From the NCBI GenBank assembly GCA_947450255.1, contig CANFVA010000012.1, forward strand, positions 1 through 34,902: DNA of 34,902 bases, read 5' to 3'. Below, piece after piece: positions 34,036 through 34,902 of this stretch. Position numbers and translations under genes: made by a program. The stretch's first letter is position 1. The number at the start of each line of letters is the position of its first letter. Below the pieces are notes generated by a model, which was given only the letters and a program-made list of their open reading frames with translations, did not search any database and had not been told where the DNA came from. The DNA comes from Comamonadaceae bacterium (lineage in GTDB: Bacteria; Pseudomonadota; Gammaproteobacteria; Burkholderiales; Burkholderiaceae_C).

Positions 34036-34902
34036 ATGGGTCTTAACTGGAACGAAATTAAATCCAGGGCATTGCTTTTCAGCAAGACTTGGGACGACGC
34101 CTGCAACGAAAACAGCCAGGCCAAGCCCTTTTGGATTGATTTCTTTGAAATCTTTAGCATCACCGACAAACGCGTCGCCACCTTCGAGCTGAACGTCAAA
34201 AAGCTGGGTGGCGCGCAGGGCTTTGTGGATTTGTTTTGGCCGGGCATGCTGTTGGTAGAACACAAGTCACTCGGCAAAAACTTAGACGACGCGGTGGACC
34301 AAGCTCTGGGCTACCTGCACCACCTGAAAGAGCATGAACTGCCGCAACTGGTGGTCATCTGCGACTTTGCCCACTTTCGGGTGCACCGCCTGGCCACGGG
34401 CGAGACGGTGGCGTTTGAGCTCAAGCACCTGCACAAACACATCAAGCTGTTTGGCCTGCTGGCGGGCTACAAGGTGCAAGACATTCGGGCCGAAGACCCG
34501 GTCAACATCAAAGCGGCTGAGCGCATGGGTCGGCTGCACGACGCCCTGAAGGCCAGCGGCTACAGCGGCCACGCGCTGGAAGTGCTGTTGGTGCGGCTGT
34601 TGTTTTGTTTGTTTGCCGACGACACCGGCATCTTTCAACCCGCGCAATCCTTTAGGGACTTGGTAGAAGAACGCACCGCGCCCGACGGCTCGGACCTGGG
34701 GCCGCGCTTGGGGCAACTGTTTCAGGTGCTGAACACGCCAGAGCAGCAACGCAACAAAAACATAGACGAACAACTGAGCCAGTTTGCCTACATCAACGGC
34801 AAGTTGTTTGAAGAAACCCTGCCCATGGCCGACTTCAACACCGCCATGCGCGAAGCCCTTCTGGACGCTTGCGCACTCGACTGGTCGGCCATCAGCCCGG
34901 CC
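34036..34902 (+). CDS. MmeI-like Type IIG restriction-modification / class I SAM-dependent DNA methyltransferase, N-terminal part (truncated by window end)
   Basis: Open frame from ATG 34036 to window end (not in supplied ORF track): FWIDFFEIFSITDKRVATFELNVKKLGGAQGFVDLFWPGMLLVEHKSLGKNLDDAVDQALGYLHHLKEHELPQLVVICDF, typical MmeI-type N-terminal nuclease-like domain. Confidence 0.9.
   Translation, partial: MGLNWNEIKSRALLFSKTWDDACNENSQAKPFWIDFFEIFSITDKRVATFELNVKKLGGAQGFVDLFWPGMLLVEHKSLGKNLDDAVDQALGYLHHLKEHELPQLVVICDFAHFRVHRLATGETVAFELKHLHKHIKLFGLLAGYKVQDIRAEDPVNIKAAERMGRLHDALKASGYSGHALEVLLVRLLFCLFADDTGIFQPAQSFRDLVEERTAPDGSDLGPRLGQLFQVLNTPEQQRNKNIDEQLSQFAYINGKLFEETLPMADFNTAMREALLDACALDWSAISPA

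Noticed and set aside
1-34902. CRISPR arrays, tRNA or rRNA genes
   Set aside because: No regularly spaced direct repeats with unique spacers and no recognisable tRNA/rRNA segments seen by eye; no covariance search was possible.

Overview
GC-rich, probably betaproteobacterial (Burkholderiales-like) chromosomal window. From left to right: (1) a methylamine/sarcosine catabolic block on the + strand: C-terminal half of an MttB-family methyltransferase, an FAD/GcvT dimethylglycine-dehydrogenase-like protein, and soxBDAG heterotetrameric sarcosine oxidase. (2) A minus-strand block with a Type III-like restriction-modification pair (Mod then Res), a remnant of hicA and an intact-looking hicB. (3) A hydroxyproline-type pair (DapA-family protein and 4-hydroxyproline 2-epimerase). 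(4) A minus-strand nitroreductase / YceI / YceI / cytochrome b561 / DODA-type dioxygenase cluster divergent from a LysR regulator. (5) A CAP-domain lipoprotein with a 42-bp in-frame repeat, an HDAC-like deacetylase, a YdcF/DUF218 protein, a PagL-like deacylase and an acyl-CoA synthetase. (6) An M16 peptidase gene flanked by two inverted 131-bp MITE-like elements. (7) The Anbu proteasome-homologue operon (ATP-grasp, alpha-E, transglutaminase-like, Anbu). (8) A fossil IS3-type transposase C-terminus, an NlpC/P60 lipoprotein, and the 5' part of an MmeI-like Type IIG restriction-modification protein that is missing from the supplied ORF track. The most interesting observations are a candidate sigma54 promoter plus NtrC-like site upstream of the Anbu operon, the paired MITEs with YTAR-type target duplications around the M16 gene, the hicA tail fossil abutting the restriction gene, and the composition shift inside the mod gene. 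All calls are by eye; no searches were run.
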